This document shows, piece after piece, positions 50,886 to 60,531 of a DNA stretch of 64,000 nucleotides (positions are counted from its first letter, which is position 1; every line of letters begins with the position of its first letter). The notes under the pieces are model-generated. The model was not told the origin of the DNA, did not search any database, and saw nothing but the letters and a program-made list of their open reading frames with translations. Source of the stretch: Pseudomonas multiresinivorans (lineage in GTDB: Bacteria > Pseudomonadota > Gammaproteobacteria > Pseudomonadales > Pseudomonadaceae); assembly GCF_012971725.1 (NCBI RefSeq), contig NZ_CP048833.1:2728001-2792000 (forward strand), read 5' to 3'. The translations under genes and the position numbers were made by a program.

Positions 50886-53800
50886 TCATTTACCTCCCTT
50901 GCCGGGTGCCTGCAGGTCATGCGGGATCACGCTGCGGTTCCAGTCCGGGACGATGAGCTTGCCGTCCTTGAACAGGCTGTTGGCGTAGGTGAGTACGTCG
51001 CGCAGGTCTGGCGTGGTGCTCTGCTGGTTGCCGTAGGAACGCGGCTTGCAGATCAGCTGGACGGAATAGGTGCGCGCGACGGCGGGCGAGACGGTGTAGT
51101 TGGCGGAGACGGCGCTGGGGGACTCCAGCGCGTCGCAGCGGGTGTTGCCGGGTGACTGTGCGGTGATCGGCAAGGCCATTGGTGGAGTACCGGGCACCGC
51201 CGGGTCCACGGGCTCGACCGGTGCCACCGGGCCGCTGATGGTCAGCGTGCCCTCGCGGAACACCACCCTGTAGTTGCTGCCCGCGCTGAACGAAGTGTCC
51301 TGGCCGATGGCGTAGCTGCCGATTTCTTCGCCGGGGGCTCGGCTCAAGCTGCCCGTCGCGATATCCGCGCTGTCACCATTCTTCAGGCCGCTGACTCGAT
51401 GGGTCAGTTGCGGGTCGGCCTGTCCCCGCGTCTTCGACTTGTCGTCCGCGCTCACCACCAGTTGGGCCGGGGTGATCTGCAGGGTGCCGTCCTTGAACAC
51501 CAGGGTGTAGTTGCCGCTGGACAGCGCCAGGTTGCCCTGGCCAATGGCGTAACCCTGCGGGCGGACGTTCTCGCCGGCCGCCCGTTGCAGGTCGCCGCCG
51601 TTGAGCACGGCGCTCGCCTGGTCGCCATTTTTCAGTCCGCTCACGGAGTAGGAGGGCGTTGGGTCGGCGTCACCATAGACCTTGCTCTTGTCCTGGGCGG
51701 CCACCTCCAGCGACGCCGGGGTGATGTGCAGGAGATTGCCTTCGTAGGTGATGCGGTAGTTCCCCGAAAGGCCGGCCACGCCACCCTGATGGATGCCATA
51801 GTCGCCGACATTTTCGCCAGCACTGCGGGCGAGGTTGCCGCTGACCAGGTCGGATGCGTGCTCGCCGAGTTTCTGCCCACTGACCTGATACGTCAGGGTC
51901 GGGTCCTGGTCGCCGTAGACCTTTGACTTTTCATCGGCCTTGACCTTGAGTTCCGCCTGTTCGACGGTCAGCGTGCCCTTGTTGTCCTCGATCCGGTAGC
52001 GCCCCTGGGAGCGCTCATCCGCCGTGATCTGATTGGTGATGTCGTAGCCGCCAGGTTTCACATCGCTGGTCGCAGTGGCGGTCGTGCCCGGGGTGCCCAC
52101 CTGGATGCCGCCGCGCCCCAGTTGCTGGTTCACATAGTCGTCGATGCCTTTCACGGCCTGGGCGTTGCTGTCATGACGGGTGGTCTGGGTGAGCGCCGGA
52201 TTGGCATCGCCGTACTCGCGGGACTTGTCTTCGGCGCTGACGCTGAGCGTGGCCTGGGCGGCATGATTGAGGATCACGCCCGGCTCGCCGGTCTTGTCGA
52301 CGGTCTCGTAGAAGTGCACCCGACTGCGTTCGAGGGCCTGTTCGCCGGAAGCGAGCGAGGGGCCGTTGGTGTCGGCCTTCTGCAGCCAAGGCGTGTCGTT
52401 GATCAGGTTCGATATCAAGGCATCCAGGGAGGCGACCTTGCTGCCGAGATCGACGATGAGCTGTTGGCTCCTGCCGTCCTGGGCGTTGTGCTGGATTTCC
52501 TTCTGGTCGCTTGCGCCCTGGATGGCCGAGTACGAGTCCACGCCCCAGCCGTGCTCGTGCAGCGTGGAAACGACCTGCAGCCCGCCATTGGCGCCGAAGG
52601 TGAACCCCACAGGCAGCGACGTGGAGGATTGCGTGCCATCGGTATCGATACGAATGACTCTGGAAAGGCTTGGGGCGGCGGCGTCGGGCGTGATCTTCCA
52701 GGTGATGCCCGCCGAGTCCTTGAAGGTCAGGCCGCTGACCAGGTAGTCCGAGCTGTCGAGGTAGTTCAGCAGCACGGCCGGGTCGATTTCCTTGTAGCCG
52801 CCCTTGCCGTCGGGGGTGACGTAGCCAGTGGCTTCGAACACCAGGTAGTCGAAGGACGAGCCGTCCTGGGTTTTCAGCGTCACCGAGCGGGTGTTCGCGC
52901 CCCAGGTCTGGGACGGGTCCGCCACGACGTCCTGATGACCGCGGTAGACCAGTTGCTGTGCGGTCACGCCCGTCAGGCTTTCGCCGGAGTAGGGCGCGGT
53001 GACGGTGCCGGTAGTGGTCGTGCCGCTGGCATTGGTCTGGTTGAAGCGGAACACGCCGTTGCTGGCCTTGCCTGCCAGTGTGCCGGCGTAGTTGAGGTTG
53101 CTCTCCATCCGCACGCTGGCACCTTCCAGGGCGACCTGCTTGCCCATCAGTGCAGTGCCTTCCTGCTGGATGATCGAGGCGACGTTGGAGGTGCGCAGCC
53201 AGGCGATGCCGTTGCCGACATCGATGATTGCCCGCTGGCCGTAGTCCGGGCCGATGTTGTTCAGGCGGATGTCGCCGGTGGCGGCGATGAACAGGTTGCC
53301 GTCCTTGAGCAGGATCGGCGCGTTGATATGCACCGAGCCGCTGTCGCTGCTCAGGTCGGTGCCTTCGTAAGATTTGCCCTGCACGGGATTACCGGTGGCG
53401 ATCAGTGCCAGGGTGCTGGGCTGGCCATTGCCGTCCTGGCCGATGTTGGTGGCCACGATGGCGGTGTTGATGTTGATGCGCTGGCTGGCCGAGACCTCGA
53501 CATTGCCGCTGGCCAGGCCGTTGACGATGGCGCTGGCGGCGACGTTCCACAGGTCGGCGGTGCTGGGCCCGGTGGCGGAGCCGTTGCTCACGCCCGTACC
53601 CGCGTCGGCCTGGGCATCGCCGACGATGTTGACGGTCGCCGGATCGAGCAACCAGGTGCCTTTGACGGCGCCGCTGGTATCGACCCTGGCGTCGCTGGTG
53701 ACTCGCAGCTGCTGGCCGGAGGTTTCCACCATGCCGCCTTGCTGCTGGCCCCTGGCGCTGGCGTTGCCGGCGAAGTGGGTGTTGCCGTCGCTCCAGACGA

Positions 53801-54929
53801 CGACCTGGCCGCCCTTGGTCTGGCCATCGGCACGCAGCTCGGCACCTTTGGAAATGCTCGTATTGCGGGCTCGTTGTTCGCTGCCCTTGCCCTGGTAGCT
53901 ACCGCCGACCAGCACCTTGCCGCCGACCCCGCCGGCCGCCGAAGCGTCGATCTTCGCCGTGCCGGCGACACTCACTTCATCGCCCAGCACTTTCACGGTG
54001 CCGCCATTGACGCCCTTGGCACTGAGCGAGCCGCTGACCTGGGTCCGCGCCGCGCTGCCCAGGACAATGGTTCCGCCGTCGTTGCTGACCGAGTTGGCGG
54101 CAACACTGCCCGAGACGTTGATCACCGAATCGAGGTGCTTCGCTGCGCGGGCGGCGCTCATGGCGACGACGCCGTTGCCTACGTCGATCTCGCCACTGTG
54201 GGTGACGCCACCGCTGACGTCGCCATTGACGCTGGTGGCGTCGCCCGGCTCGCCGTTGATACCGATGCTCAGCAGGCCGTCGCCGTGGAAGTCAAGCGTG
54301 GCCCTGGGGCCGGTGGCCAATTGCACGAGGCCTTTCTTCGCCTGGATGATGCCGGCGTTGTTCACCTGGGCGCCGAGCAGGGCGACCATGCCGTTGTCGT
54401 GGACGGTGATCCTGCCCTGGTTGGTGACGTTGCCGGTCAGCTGGACATCCAGCTTGCCGGTCTGGGCGAACAACCTGGCCTGCTCGTCGGTGAGGAAGCC
54501 GGCGCTGGCCACCAGCGCGCTGGCGGAAATATGCGCGTTGGGCCCGATCATCAGCCCATTGGGGTTGACCAGGATCAGCTGGCCATTGGAAGTGACCGCA
54601 CCGTAGATCTTCGACGGGTCGGTACCGATCACCCGGTTCAGCGTCACGGACTTTCCGTCCGGCTGGTTGAAGGTGATCCTGTGATCCGGGCCGACGTTGA
54701 AACTTCGCCAGTCAATGGCGGTGCGGGGGCCGGATGTCGTGACGTCGACGCCGTTGCCCTGGCTGGAGATGGTGGCCTGGCCACCGATGACCTTGCCGCC
54801 CTGGGGCAGGTTGTCCGCCATTCCGGAAAGCGACAACGAAGACCCGAGAGTGGCCAGTGCGACCGCCACAACGAGGCGTTTCAGGCGAAGTGATGGGTGT
54901 GCGCTTGCGTGCACTGCACGGCTCTTCAT
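50886..54929 (-). CDS. TpsA secreted filamentous-haemagglutinin-like protein with MBG repeats
   Basis: 1347 residues. Long signal peptide (MKSRAVHASAHPSLRLKRLV..., cleaved near MA-DNLP), then a TPS secretion domain with TAIDWRSFNVGPDHRITFNQ and LVNPNGLMIGPNA (~120). A beta-helical region follows (filamentous haemagglutinin type, TSDARVDTSGAVKGTWLLDP). About four MBG (YDG) repeats of ~80 residues occupy ~893-1230, each starting like LEVAAQDKSKVYGDADP. The last ~110 residues are a Pro-rich linker and a small Cys-containing domain. There is no toxic C-terminal domain or VENN motif, so an adhesin or biofilm role is likelier than contact-dependent inhibition. First gene of the operon with tpsB, overlapping by a few bases. 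Confidence 0.93.
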   Translation of the reverse strand: MKSRAVHASAHPSLRLKRLVVAVALATLGSSLSLSGMADNLPQGGKVIGGQATISSQGNGVDVTTSGPRTAIDWRSFNVGPDHRITFNQPDGKSVTLNRVIGTDPSKIYGAVTSNGQLILVNPNGLMIGPNAHISASALVASAGFLTDEQARLFAQTGKLDVQLTGNVTNQGRITVHDNGMVALLGAQVNNAGIIQAKKGLVQLATGPRATLDFHGDGLLSIGINGEPGDATSVNGDVSGGVTHSGEIDVGNGVVAMSAARAAKHLDSVINVSGSVAANSVSNDGGTIVLGSAARTQVSGSLSAKGVNGGTVKVLGDEVSVAGTAKIDASAAGGVGGKVLVGGSYQGKGSEQRARNTSISKGAELRADGQTKGGQVVVWSDGNTHFAGNASARGQQQGGMVETSGQQLRVTSDARVDTSGAVKGTWLLDPATVNIVGDAQADAGTGVSNGSATGPSTADLWNVAASAIVNGLASGNVEVSASQRININTAIVATNIGQDGNGQPSTLALIATGNPVQGKSYEGTDLSSDSGSVHINAPILLKDGNLFIAATGDIRLNNIGPDYGQRAIIDVGNGIAWLRTSNVASIIQQEGTALMGKQVALEGASVRMESNLNYAGTLAGKASNGVFRFNQTNASGTTTTGTVTAPYSGESLTGVTAQQLVYRGHQDVVADPSQTWGANTRSVTLKTQDGSSFDYLVFEATGYVTPDGKGGYKEIDPAVLLNYLDSSDYLVSGLTFKDSAGITWKITPDAAAPSLSRVIRIDTDGTQSSTSLPVGFTFGANGGLQVVSTLHEHGWGVDSYSAIQGASDQKEIQHNAQDGRSQQLIVDLGSKVASLDALISNLINDTPWLQKADTNGPSLASGEQALERSRVHFYETVDKTGEPGVILNHAAQATLSVSAEDKSREYGDANPALTQTTRHDSNAQAVKGIDDYVNQQLGRGGIQVGTPGTTATATSDVKPGGYDITNQITADERSQGRYRIEDNKGTLTVEQAELKVKADEKSKVYGDQDPTLTYQVSGQKLGEHASDLVSGNLARSAGENVGDYGIHQGGVAGLSGNYRITYEGNLLHITPASLEVAAQDKSKVYGDADPTPSYSVSGLKNGDQASAVLNGGDLQRAAGENVRPQGYAIGQGNLALSSGNYTLVFKDGTLQITPAQLVVSADDKSKTRGQADPQLTHRVSGLKNGDSADIATGSLSRAPGEEIGSYAIGQDTSFSAGSNYRVVFREGTLTISGPVAPVEPVDPAVPGTPPMALPITAQSPGNTRCDALESPSAVSANYTVSPAVARTYSVQLICKPRSYGNQQSTTPDLRDVLTYANSLFKDGKLIVPDWNRSVIPHDLQAPGKGGK

Positions 54930-55297
54930 GGCGACTCTCCTGGAGTTTTTCTCTAGGGGAGATCATTCGCCGTGGCCCGGTTGCGGGTAATAGTGCTTCC
55001 GCGCGATGCGTTGTAGTGCGTCCCTGATGTTGATTGGGCAGGGTGGTCGTGATTGATGGTGATAGGCGTGCTCGGGGCTGTGTTAAGCGTCTCGACGTCG
55101 ATAACGCCGAAGGGCCGATAATGCCGGCCGTATTTCATCCCGAGTTCGAAGAGATCGCGTACAGCTTGTTTAATGGCTGCAAGTGTCCGGCTCTGGCCGA
55201 CAACTACCTCAGGAATGCATGCCGGGAGGTATGCTGGCCTTTTGCCGCAGAATAATGCACCGTTGCCACTTCTGAAGATCTCCAAGGACTACCCCAA
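54930..55297. other. Intergenic region upstream of tpsA
   Basis: About 370 bases between the tpsA start and the orphan membrane-protein gene, holding both divergent promoters. Short frames here match nothing I recognise. No obvious repeats or hairpins. Confidence 0.4.
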
Positions 55298-55774
55298 GTG
55301 AGCAGCACTCGATTCGTAGGGAATGCGAAAGAGCTGAAAAGCGCCCTGAACGACAAGGCCGACAATATCGTGATCACTGATCGCAAGCTCGCTTTGGCAG
55401 TGCGCGTGATCAAGTCAGTGAGCTACACGAAGCTTGCATTGATAGCAGGCGGCGCGGGGGTAGCCGCCGTTGGCTTCTGGAATCCTGTGGGGATCATCTC
55501 TGGTGGTGTTGCCGGAGCTGGTGGTTTGGCGGCCTTTGCAGCTGCTGCAGGTACGGTGGGTGCTGCCGGTATCAGCGGCGGTGCAGCGGCAGTCGCCGTT
55601 GCTGCCATAGCCACGGTTGGCGTGCTCGGGCTGGCGGCGATGGTCATGCATAAAGACTACGCGCTGACGATCGAAGGTGGCGCCAAGGGAAAAGCCACTA
55701 CCGCTGACGACAAGCCCGATGTGAATGGAAAGCTCTCGTTCAGCATGGCCCTGAAGCGCAACGGCAGCAGTTAG
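55298..55774 (+). CDS. Glycine/alanine-rich membrane protein, hypothetical
   Basis: 158 residues with GTG start at 55298 (SSTRFVGNAKELKSALNDKA). Residues 1-40 are a polar helix followed by a VITDRKLALAVRVIKS strand-helix. Residues ~45-120 are almost all Gly/Ala/Val in three hydrophobic blocks, a glycine-zipper-like membrane region, and the end is polar (SFSMALKRNGSS). AAGGA lies nine bases upstream. Such Gly-zipper proteins can be toxins, colicin-like domains or stress proteins. No partner gene is adjacent. Confidence 0.6.
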   Translation: MSSTRFVGNAKELKSALNDKADNIVITDRKLALAVRVIKSVSYTKLALIAGGAGVAAVGFWNPVGIISGGVAGAGGLAAFAAAAGTVGAAGISGGAAAVAVAAIATVGVLGLAAMVMHKDYALTIEGGAKGKATTADDKPDVNGKLSFSMALKRNGSS

Positions 55775-56182
55775 TTTCCGAGGGGGATAGCTGTCCGGTG
55801 GGAGCGTCCGTTAGCGACCTTTTGCGGGCTTCAGCAATGGTTGACCGCTCCAGCAGAGCCTTGATGTGAACTCACAAGGGCAGTTTGGGCCACGGCTTTG
55901 CGGAAGCCGTAGTGCAACGCCTCAAAGGTCCGCACCGACTTGCGTGCAGCCCTTGGGGCGACTACCCACCATGCTTCGATTGCCAGGGACGAGCCATGGC
56001 CATCGGGACCTGTCGATCCAATGTGAAGGTCGACATTCTGCGATTTCCTTCAACGGTCATGGCAGCCTGGATCGCGCGGGTACTCGTGGTGGATTGCGCA
56101 GTCATTGGATCCAGCCAAGCTTGGGGGAACGGCAATCCCTTTCCGTAGAATCGTCAGGAGGGATTGCCGCTACCCACTCACC
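55775..56182. other. Intergenic region without recognisable gene
   Basis: About 410 bases after the orphan membrane-protein gene and the convergent siderophore receptor. Open frames exist but none has a ribosome site plus protein-like composition. No hairpin with a T-run was seen. Confidence 0.4.
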
Positions 56183-58654
56183 TCAGAAGTCGGCTTTCAG
56201 GGTGACGGTGTAGTTGCGTGGGTCGCCGTACTGGTTACTCGCATTCAGCCAGCCGATGGAGGAGTAGTACTTCTTGTCGAACAGGTTGTTGCCGTTCAGG
56301 GCGACGCTGAAGTTCTTGTTGATCTGGTAGCCCAGGCGCGCGTTCCAGATGGCGTAACCGGATTGCTTGATATCGCCGACGCCACCAGTGCCACCGAAGT
56401 TGGTGTTGTAGTTCTCGCTCTGGATGCTGGCGCCCGCACCAGCGGTCCACTGGCTGAGTTCGCCCGGCAGGTTGTAGTCACCCCAGAAGCGCAGCAGGTG
56501 GCGCGGCGTGTAGCTGTTGAAGGTGGAGCCGGATGACGAGGTGCCATCGCCCGGATCGTTGAGGAACTTGGTCGAGGTGTAGGTATAGCCGGCAAACAGT
56601 TGCAGGCCCCTGAGCACTTCGCCGCTGATCTCCGCATCGAAACCTTCGGCGCGAACCTTCCCGCCGTCCACGTAGCAGTTGTCTTCGCCGTTCTGCCCGC
56701 ACTCCGAGGCGTAGTCATATTGCGCCCGGTTTTCCTGGTCCACGCGGAAGATCGCGAAGCTGGTGTTCACGCGCCCATCCATCAGTTCGCCTTTCAAACC
56801 GATCTCGTAGTTCGAGCCTTCGATGGGCTTGAGCGGGGTGCTGTCCTGGGTCAGCTCGGTCTGTGGCTTGAAGATGTCGGTGTAGCTGGCGTAGACCGAC
56901 CATTGATTGTTCAGTTCGTAGATAAGGCCGCCGTACGGAGTGAACTCGCCGGTCTCCTTCGAATGGGCTGGAGCGGGCGAGAAGGTGGTGAAGCGGCGCA
57001 GTTCATAATCGTACTTGTAGTTGCTGGTTCGCCCGCCCACGACCAACGTCAGCGGCTCCGCCAACTTGTAGCGTACGACGCCATAAAGCCCGTTCTGGCG
57101 AATCCTGCCTTCGGAGGCGCCGGCGTAAGTGGTGCTCAGCATTTCTTCTTCGGTTGGTTCGCGCGGGGAAACCGGGTTGTAGATGTTGATCGGCCCGAGG
57201 TTGAGCAGACCTCCCTGCACATCGTCGGTCTTCAGGTCGCTGGCGTTGGCGCCGACCACTACCTGGTGTTCCAGGTCGAAGGCGCGCCACTTGCCGGCGA
57301 GGTTGATGTCAGCGCCCTTGTTGATGTTTTCGAAGTCGTACAGGTAGGCGCGCGACTGCATGCCGTCACCGGTGGCTGGGTCGACCGCCCCCCGGCCGAA
57401 GCTGTAGAGGATGTCGTTGGTCTCGCGGATGTAGCTGCCCGAGGCATTCAGGCGCCAGTCATCGTTGAAGTCATGGGTGACGTCGGCGAAGTAGGTCGTC
57501 TGCTTGTTGTTCCATTTGTTCCAGTCGGCGCCGGTGAAGGTGGAGCGGCCCGCGTGCACCGCACTGCCATCCTTGTTGCGCGGCAGACCACCGAAGGACG
57601 GTGTCGAGTGCAGGTCTTCCACGCTGGCGCCGGCGGCTACCTTGGTATCGTCGGTCAGGTCGTATTCGAGAATCCCGTAGAGCACGTTCTTGCGGCTTTC
57701 CGCCGTGTCATAGAAGTAATCCCGATCCTCGTGGGCGGCCACCAGGCGACCCCGCAGCTTGCCATCGGCAGTGAGCGGAGAACTGGCATCGATGCTCTGC
57801 CGGTAGCTGTCCCACGAGCCGGCGCTGGCGGTGAGGGACAGCGACGGCTCGGCCTTCGGGCGTTTGCGCACGAGGTTGATGGCCGCGCCGGGGTTGCCGC
57901 TGCCCTGGAGCAGGCCGTTGGCACCACGCAGCACTTCGACGCGGTCGTACAGCAACGTATCGGAGGTGAAGCTGCTGCCGATGGCGTAGTAGCGGCGATC
58001 GAGCGGGACGCCGTCGTACTGGATGGTTTCCACCTCGAAACCGCGCGAGTAGATGTACTTGCCGCCAGAGGGGCTCTGGTAGGTAGTGATGCCGGTGGTT
58101 TTCTCCAGCACCTGGTCCAGGGTGTCGAGGCGCTGGTCGTCCATCGCCTTGCGCGTGATGACGGTCACCGATTGCGGGATGTCCTTCAGTCGCTGGGTGG
58201 ACTTGCCGATCGTGGCTTCGTTCGAGGTGTAGGAGCCGGAGCCTTCCGTCGTTGGTCCCAGGCCCTGGCCGGTAACGACCGTGTCGCTCATTTCCAGTGC
58301 TGTCGGAATGTCCTCCAGCACGTAGCTGCCACCCTGATCGACCGCGCGCAGGCCGGTGCCGGCAAGGAGGGTGGCGAACCCGGCCTCTCTCGAATAGCTG
58401 CCATGCAGGCCGTCCGATTGCCGGTTGGCAGTCTTGCTGGCATCGAACGAAAGCGCTGCTCCGGCCTCGCTGGCGAAGCGGCTGAGCACTTCGGTCAGAG
58501 AGCCTGCAGCGATGTCGTACTGCCGGACGCTCTGCACTGTGCCGGACGATACCGGCTCTGCGGCCTGGATGGCGGGTACGCCCACGACGGCGACGCTGAA
58601 GAGGGCCGCCTGCACATGGATGGCGAGCCGATGGCGAACGAACGGATACAACAT
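56183..58654 (-). CDS. TonB-dependent ferric-siderophore receptor with STN signalling domain
   Basis: 823 residues from ATG 58654 (MLYPFVRHRLAIHVQAALFS), GAGAG upstream; an earlier frame extension lacks signal-peptide features. After the signal peptide comes an STN domain (YDIAAGSLTEVLSRFASEAG), which contacts the anti-sigma factor. Then a plug (IPQSVTVITRKAMDDQRLDT; VEVLRGANGLLQGSGNPGAA) and a barrel ending in GDPRNYTVTLKADF. This is the FpvA/FoxA/FiuA class that signals through FecR-type regulators. The fecI and fecR genes lie directly upstream in the same direction. The siderophore is probably taken from other organisms; identity unknown. Confidence 0.95.
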   Translation of the reverse strand: MLYPFVRHRLAIHVQAALFSVAVVGVPAIQAAEPVSSGTVQSVRQYDIAAGSLTEVLSRFASEAGAALSFDASKTANRQSDGLHGSYSREAGFATLLAGTGLRAVDQGGSYVLEDIPTALEMSDTVVTGQGLGPTTEGSGSYTSNEATIGKSTQRLKDIPQSVTVITRKAMDDQRLDTLDQVLEKTTGITTYQSPSGGKYIYSRGFEVETIQYDGVPLDRRYYAIGSSFTSDTLLYDRVEVLRGANGLLQGSGNPGAAINLVRKRPKAEPSLSLTASAGSWDSYRQSIDASSPLTADGKLRGRLVAAHEDRDYFYDTAESRKNVLYGILEYDLTDDTKVAAGASVEDLHSTPSFGGLPRNKDGSAVHAGRSTFTGADWNKWNNKQTTYFADVTHDFNDDWRLNASGSYIRETNDILYSFGRGAVDPATGDGMQSRAYLYDFENINKGADINLAGKWRAFDLEHQVVVGANASDLKTDDVQGGLLNLGPINIYNPVSPREPTEEEMLSTTYAGASEGRIRQNGLYGVVRYKLAEPLTLVVGGRTSNYKYDYELRRFTTFSPAPAHSKETGEFTPYGGLIYELNNQWSVYASYTDIFKPQTELTQDSTPLKPIEGSNYEIGLKGELMDGRVNTSFAIFRVDQENRAQYDYASECGQNGEDNCYVDGGKVRAEGFDAEISGEVLRGLQLFAGYTYTSTKFLNDPGDGTSSSGSTFNSYTPRHLLRFWGDYNLPGELSQWTAGAGASIQSENYNTNFGGTGGVGDIKQSGYAIWNARLGYQINKNFSVALNGNNLFDKKYYSSIGWLNASNQYGDPRNYTVTLKADF

Positions 58655-58767
58655 GGTCTCTCCCCGGTAGTGGTGACCAAGTGGGTCACTGATGCCGGGA
58701 AAGCCGAACCAGGGACGAAGAAAGTGCACGGTGTTCAGAATTATTTTTTGCCGGCGTTCTGACAGCG

Positions 58768-59724
58768 TCAGCTGCGCGGAATCACGGTTACCCAATACCC
58801 CGTGCGATACACCGCCGTGACGGGGAAGCTGCGCTCCAGGGATCGCAGCGCGAGGTCGGTGTCATCCAGGGGGAAGGCTCCGGAAATGCGCAGGCCGCTG
58901 ATACGCGGGTCGCACCTCAGCCAGCCGTGGCGGTAACGTCCGAGTTCGTCCAGCAACTCTCCCAGCGGGCGGTCGATCGCGATCAGGCTGCCCTGTTCCC
59001 AGGCACCCACCGAGGCGCTGTTGGCCTGCACGGGGCCGATGACTCCGGAGGCGACGCGGGTATGCTGGCCTGCCTCCAGGCGCAGGGCATTGCGCTGTCC
59101 CGGAACAGTCACTTCGACGGCTTTTTCCAGTACCGCCACATCGGTACCGCCACTCCAGCTGCGCACGGTGAAGCGAGTCCCGAGTGCGCGCACGCTGGCA
59201 TCGGGGCTCTGCACGCGAAATGGCCTGTCGAGGGTATCGCTGGCGGTGCTCACCAGCACCTCGCCGGCACGCAGGATTATCAGGCGCTGGTTTGCGTCAA
59301 AGCGCACATCCACCGCGCTGTCGGTGTTGAGCAGCATCTGGCTGCCGTCCGCCAGGGTGAAAGCGCGGCGCTCACCCACTGCGGTCCTGTAGCCGGCGGT
59401 GAAGCGTTGACGCGTATCGCTGCGCCAACCCAGGGTGGCCAGCCCGCCCAGAGAGGCGAGCACCACGACACTGCGCAGCACCTGGCGGCGCGACGCTCCG
59501 GCCGAGGACAGGGTTGCAGCAGCCAGGCGACCCGGTACCCGGGCCATCTGCAGGTTCACCGATTCGATGCGCTGCCAGGCGCGCTGATTGATCGGGTCGG
59601 CCGCCAGCCAGCGCTGCCAGGCTTGCTGGTCGCTGGCAGCAGGCGATTCATTGGCGAGTCGTGCATACCAGCGTGCTGCTTCGCTGATGGCCTCGCGCTC
59701 ATTCGGTCTGAGGGCATCGTTCAC
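58768..59724 (-). CDS. FecR-family anti-sigma/transmembrane regulator
   Basis: 318 residues with GTG start at 59724 overlapping the sigma-factor stop (GTGA). N-terminal cytoplasmic DUF4880 segment (ISEAARWYARLANESPAASD, WQRWLAADPINQRAWQRIE). A membrane helix near 83-103 is preceded by RR (ASRRQVLRSVVVLASLGGLA), compatible with the Tat-type export reported for FecR proteins. The periplasmic FecR domain has GERRAFTLADGSQMLLNTDS and RALGTRFTVRSW, and the C-terminal STN-like part contacts the receptor. It relays receptor occupancy to the sigma factor. Confidence 0.94.
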   Translation of the reverse strand: MNDALRPNEREAISEAARWYARLANESPAASDQQAWQRWLAADPINQRAWQRIESVNLQMARVPGRLAAATLSSAGASRRQVLRSVVVLASLGGLATLGWRSDTRQRFTAGYRTAVGERRAFTLADGSQMLLNTDSAVDVRFDANQRLIILRAGEVLVSTASDTLDRPFRVQSPDASVRALGTRFTVRSWSGGTDVAVLEKAVEVTVPGQRNALRLEAGQHTRVASGVIGPVQANSASVGAWEQGSLIAIDRPLGELLDELGRYRHGWLRCDPRISGLRISGAFPLDDTDLALRSLERSFPVTAVYRTGYWVTVIPRS

Positions 59725-60230
59725 GAGAGACCCGCCATGGCCAGGCAACAGTGTTCCATGGCCTTGGCCATGTACTTGTTGACGGTGCGGATGGAGATGC
59801 CCAGTCGCTCGGCAATCTGGCTGTAGGTCAGCCCTTCGAGCTGGGACAGGATGAAGGCCTGCCGGGTCTTTTGCCCCAGGCCATCCAGCATTCGGTCGAT
59901 TTCCGTCAGCGCTTCGAGGAGCAGGGCCTGCTCTTCGAGGGACGGCTGGACCGCCTCGGGCAGCAGGGCCAGCGCATCCAGGTAGGCACGCTCCAGTGAG
60001 CGACGGCGGTACAGGTCGATCACCAGTCCCCGTGCGATGGTCTGCAGGTAGTGCCTGGGTTCGCGAATCACCCCGGCGCTCTTGGCCATCAGCACGCGCA
60101 CGAAGGTGTCCTGCGCCAGGTCGGCCGCATCGGCGGAGTCGTTGAGGCGCTGACGCAGCCAGCCGCGCAGCCAGCCGTGATGGTCGCGGTACAGCATCCC
60201 TACCGACTGCAGCGACGAATCTCCCTGCAT
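59721..60230 (-). CDS. FecI-type ECF sigma factor
   Basis: 169 residues, MQGDSSLQSVGMLYRDHHGW. Region 2 (ADLAQDTFVRVLMAK, PRHYLQTIARGLVIDLYRRR) and region 4 (LEGLTYSQIAERLGISIRTV, NKYMAKAMEHC) are complete. The family directs RNA polymerase to the promoter of the cognate receptor gene. Directly followed by the fecR-like gene with a four-base overlap. A Fur-box-like site lies 26 bases before the start codon, so iron limitation should switch on the regulators. Confidence 0.95.
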   Translation of the reverse strand: MQGDSSLQSVGMLYRDHHGWLRGWLRQRLNDSADAADLAQDTFVRVLMAKSAGVIREPRHYLQTIARGLVIDLYRRRSLERAYLDALALLPEAVQPSLEEQALLLEALTEIDRMLDGLGQKTRQAFILSQLEGLTYSQIAERLGISIRTVNKYMAKAMEHCCLAMAGLS

Positions 60231-60255
60231 TGCAATCCCCTAAGAACAATTTGCA

Positions 60256-60274
60256 AACGACAATAGTTATCAAA
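60256..60274 (-). promoter_or_regulatory. Fur-box-like operator upstream of fecI
   Basis: On the minus strand TTTGATAACTATTGTCGTT matches 13-14 positions of the 19-base Fur consensus (GATAATGATAATCATTATC in its AATGATAAT-N-ATTATCATT register). It sits 26 bases before the sigma-factor start, where Fur would block transcription under iron-replete conditions. Confidence 0.65.
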
Positions 60275-60500
60275 TATACGGGATGTGGCAGTGCTTGAAA
60301 ACTGCATTCCGGCGAGTGTCCGATTCTGGCTGGAAGCCTCCCTTCGCTTGTCTCTGATTTCCATCGATGGCCGGGTGCCTTGCGTCACCACAGGCTCCTC
60401 AGTCTGCATCCCTCGCTTCGGGTACCCGCTCAGGTTGACGAAATCCGTACAGATTTACATCCCTCAATTAATTGATTAGGTTCGTCTTGCATTGCAGTTG

Positions 60501-60531
60501 ATCAATATATTGATAGTTAATCAATATATTG
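60501..60531. promoter_or_regulatory. Duplicated palindrome, candidate operator
   Basis: ATCAATATATTG occurs at 60501-60512 and again at 60520-60531, the inner CAATATATTG being a perfect 10-bp palindrome. The 19-base repeat distance puts both on nearly the same face of the helix. Located ~90 bases before the DUF1302 gene start. Confidence 0.55.

Noticed and set aside
52122..54893. Very long open frame antisense to tpsA
   Set aside because: The opposite strand encodes clear TPS and MBG domains; the antisense product is low-complexity Ala/Gly/Val/Asp.
56600..58762. Long open frame antisense to the siderophore receptor
   Set aside because: The receptor has full STN, plug and barrel features; the antisense frame has none.
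59725..60273. N-terminal extension of the FecR-like gene
   Set aside because: It is the sigma-factor gene read out of frame; the DUF4880 motif and the GTGA overlap fix the start at 59724.
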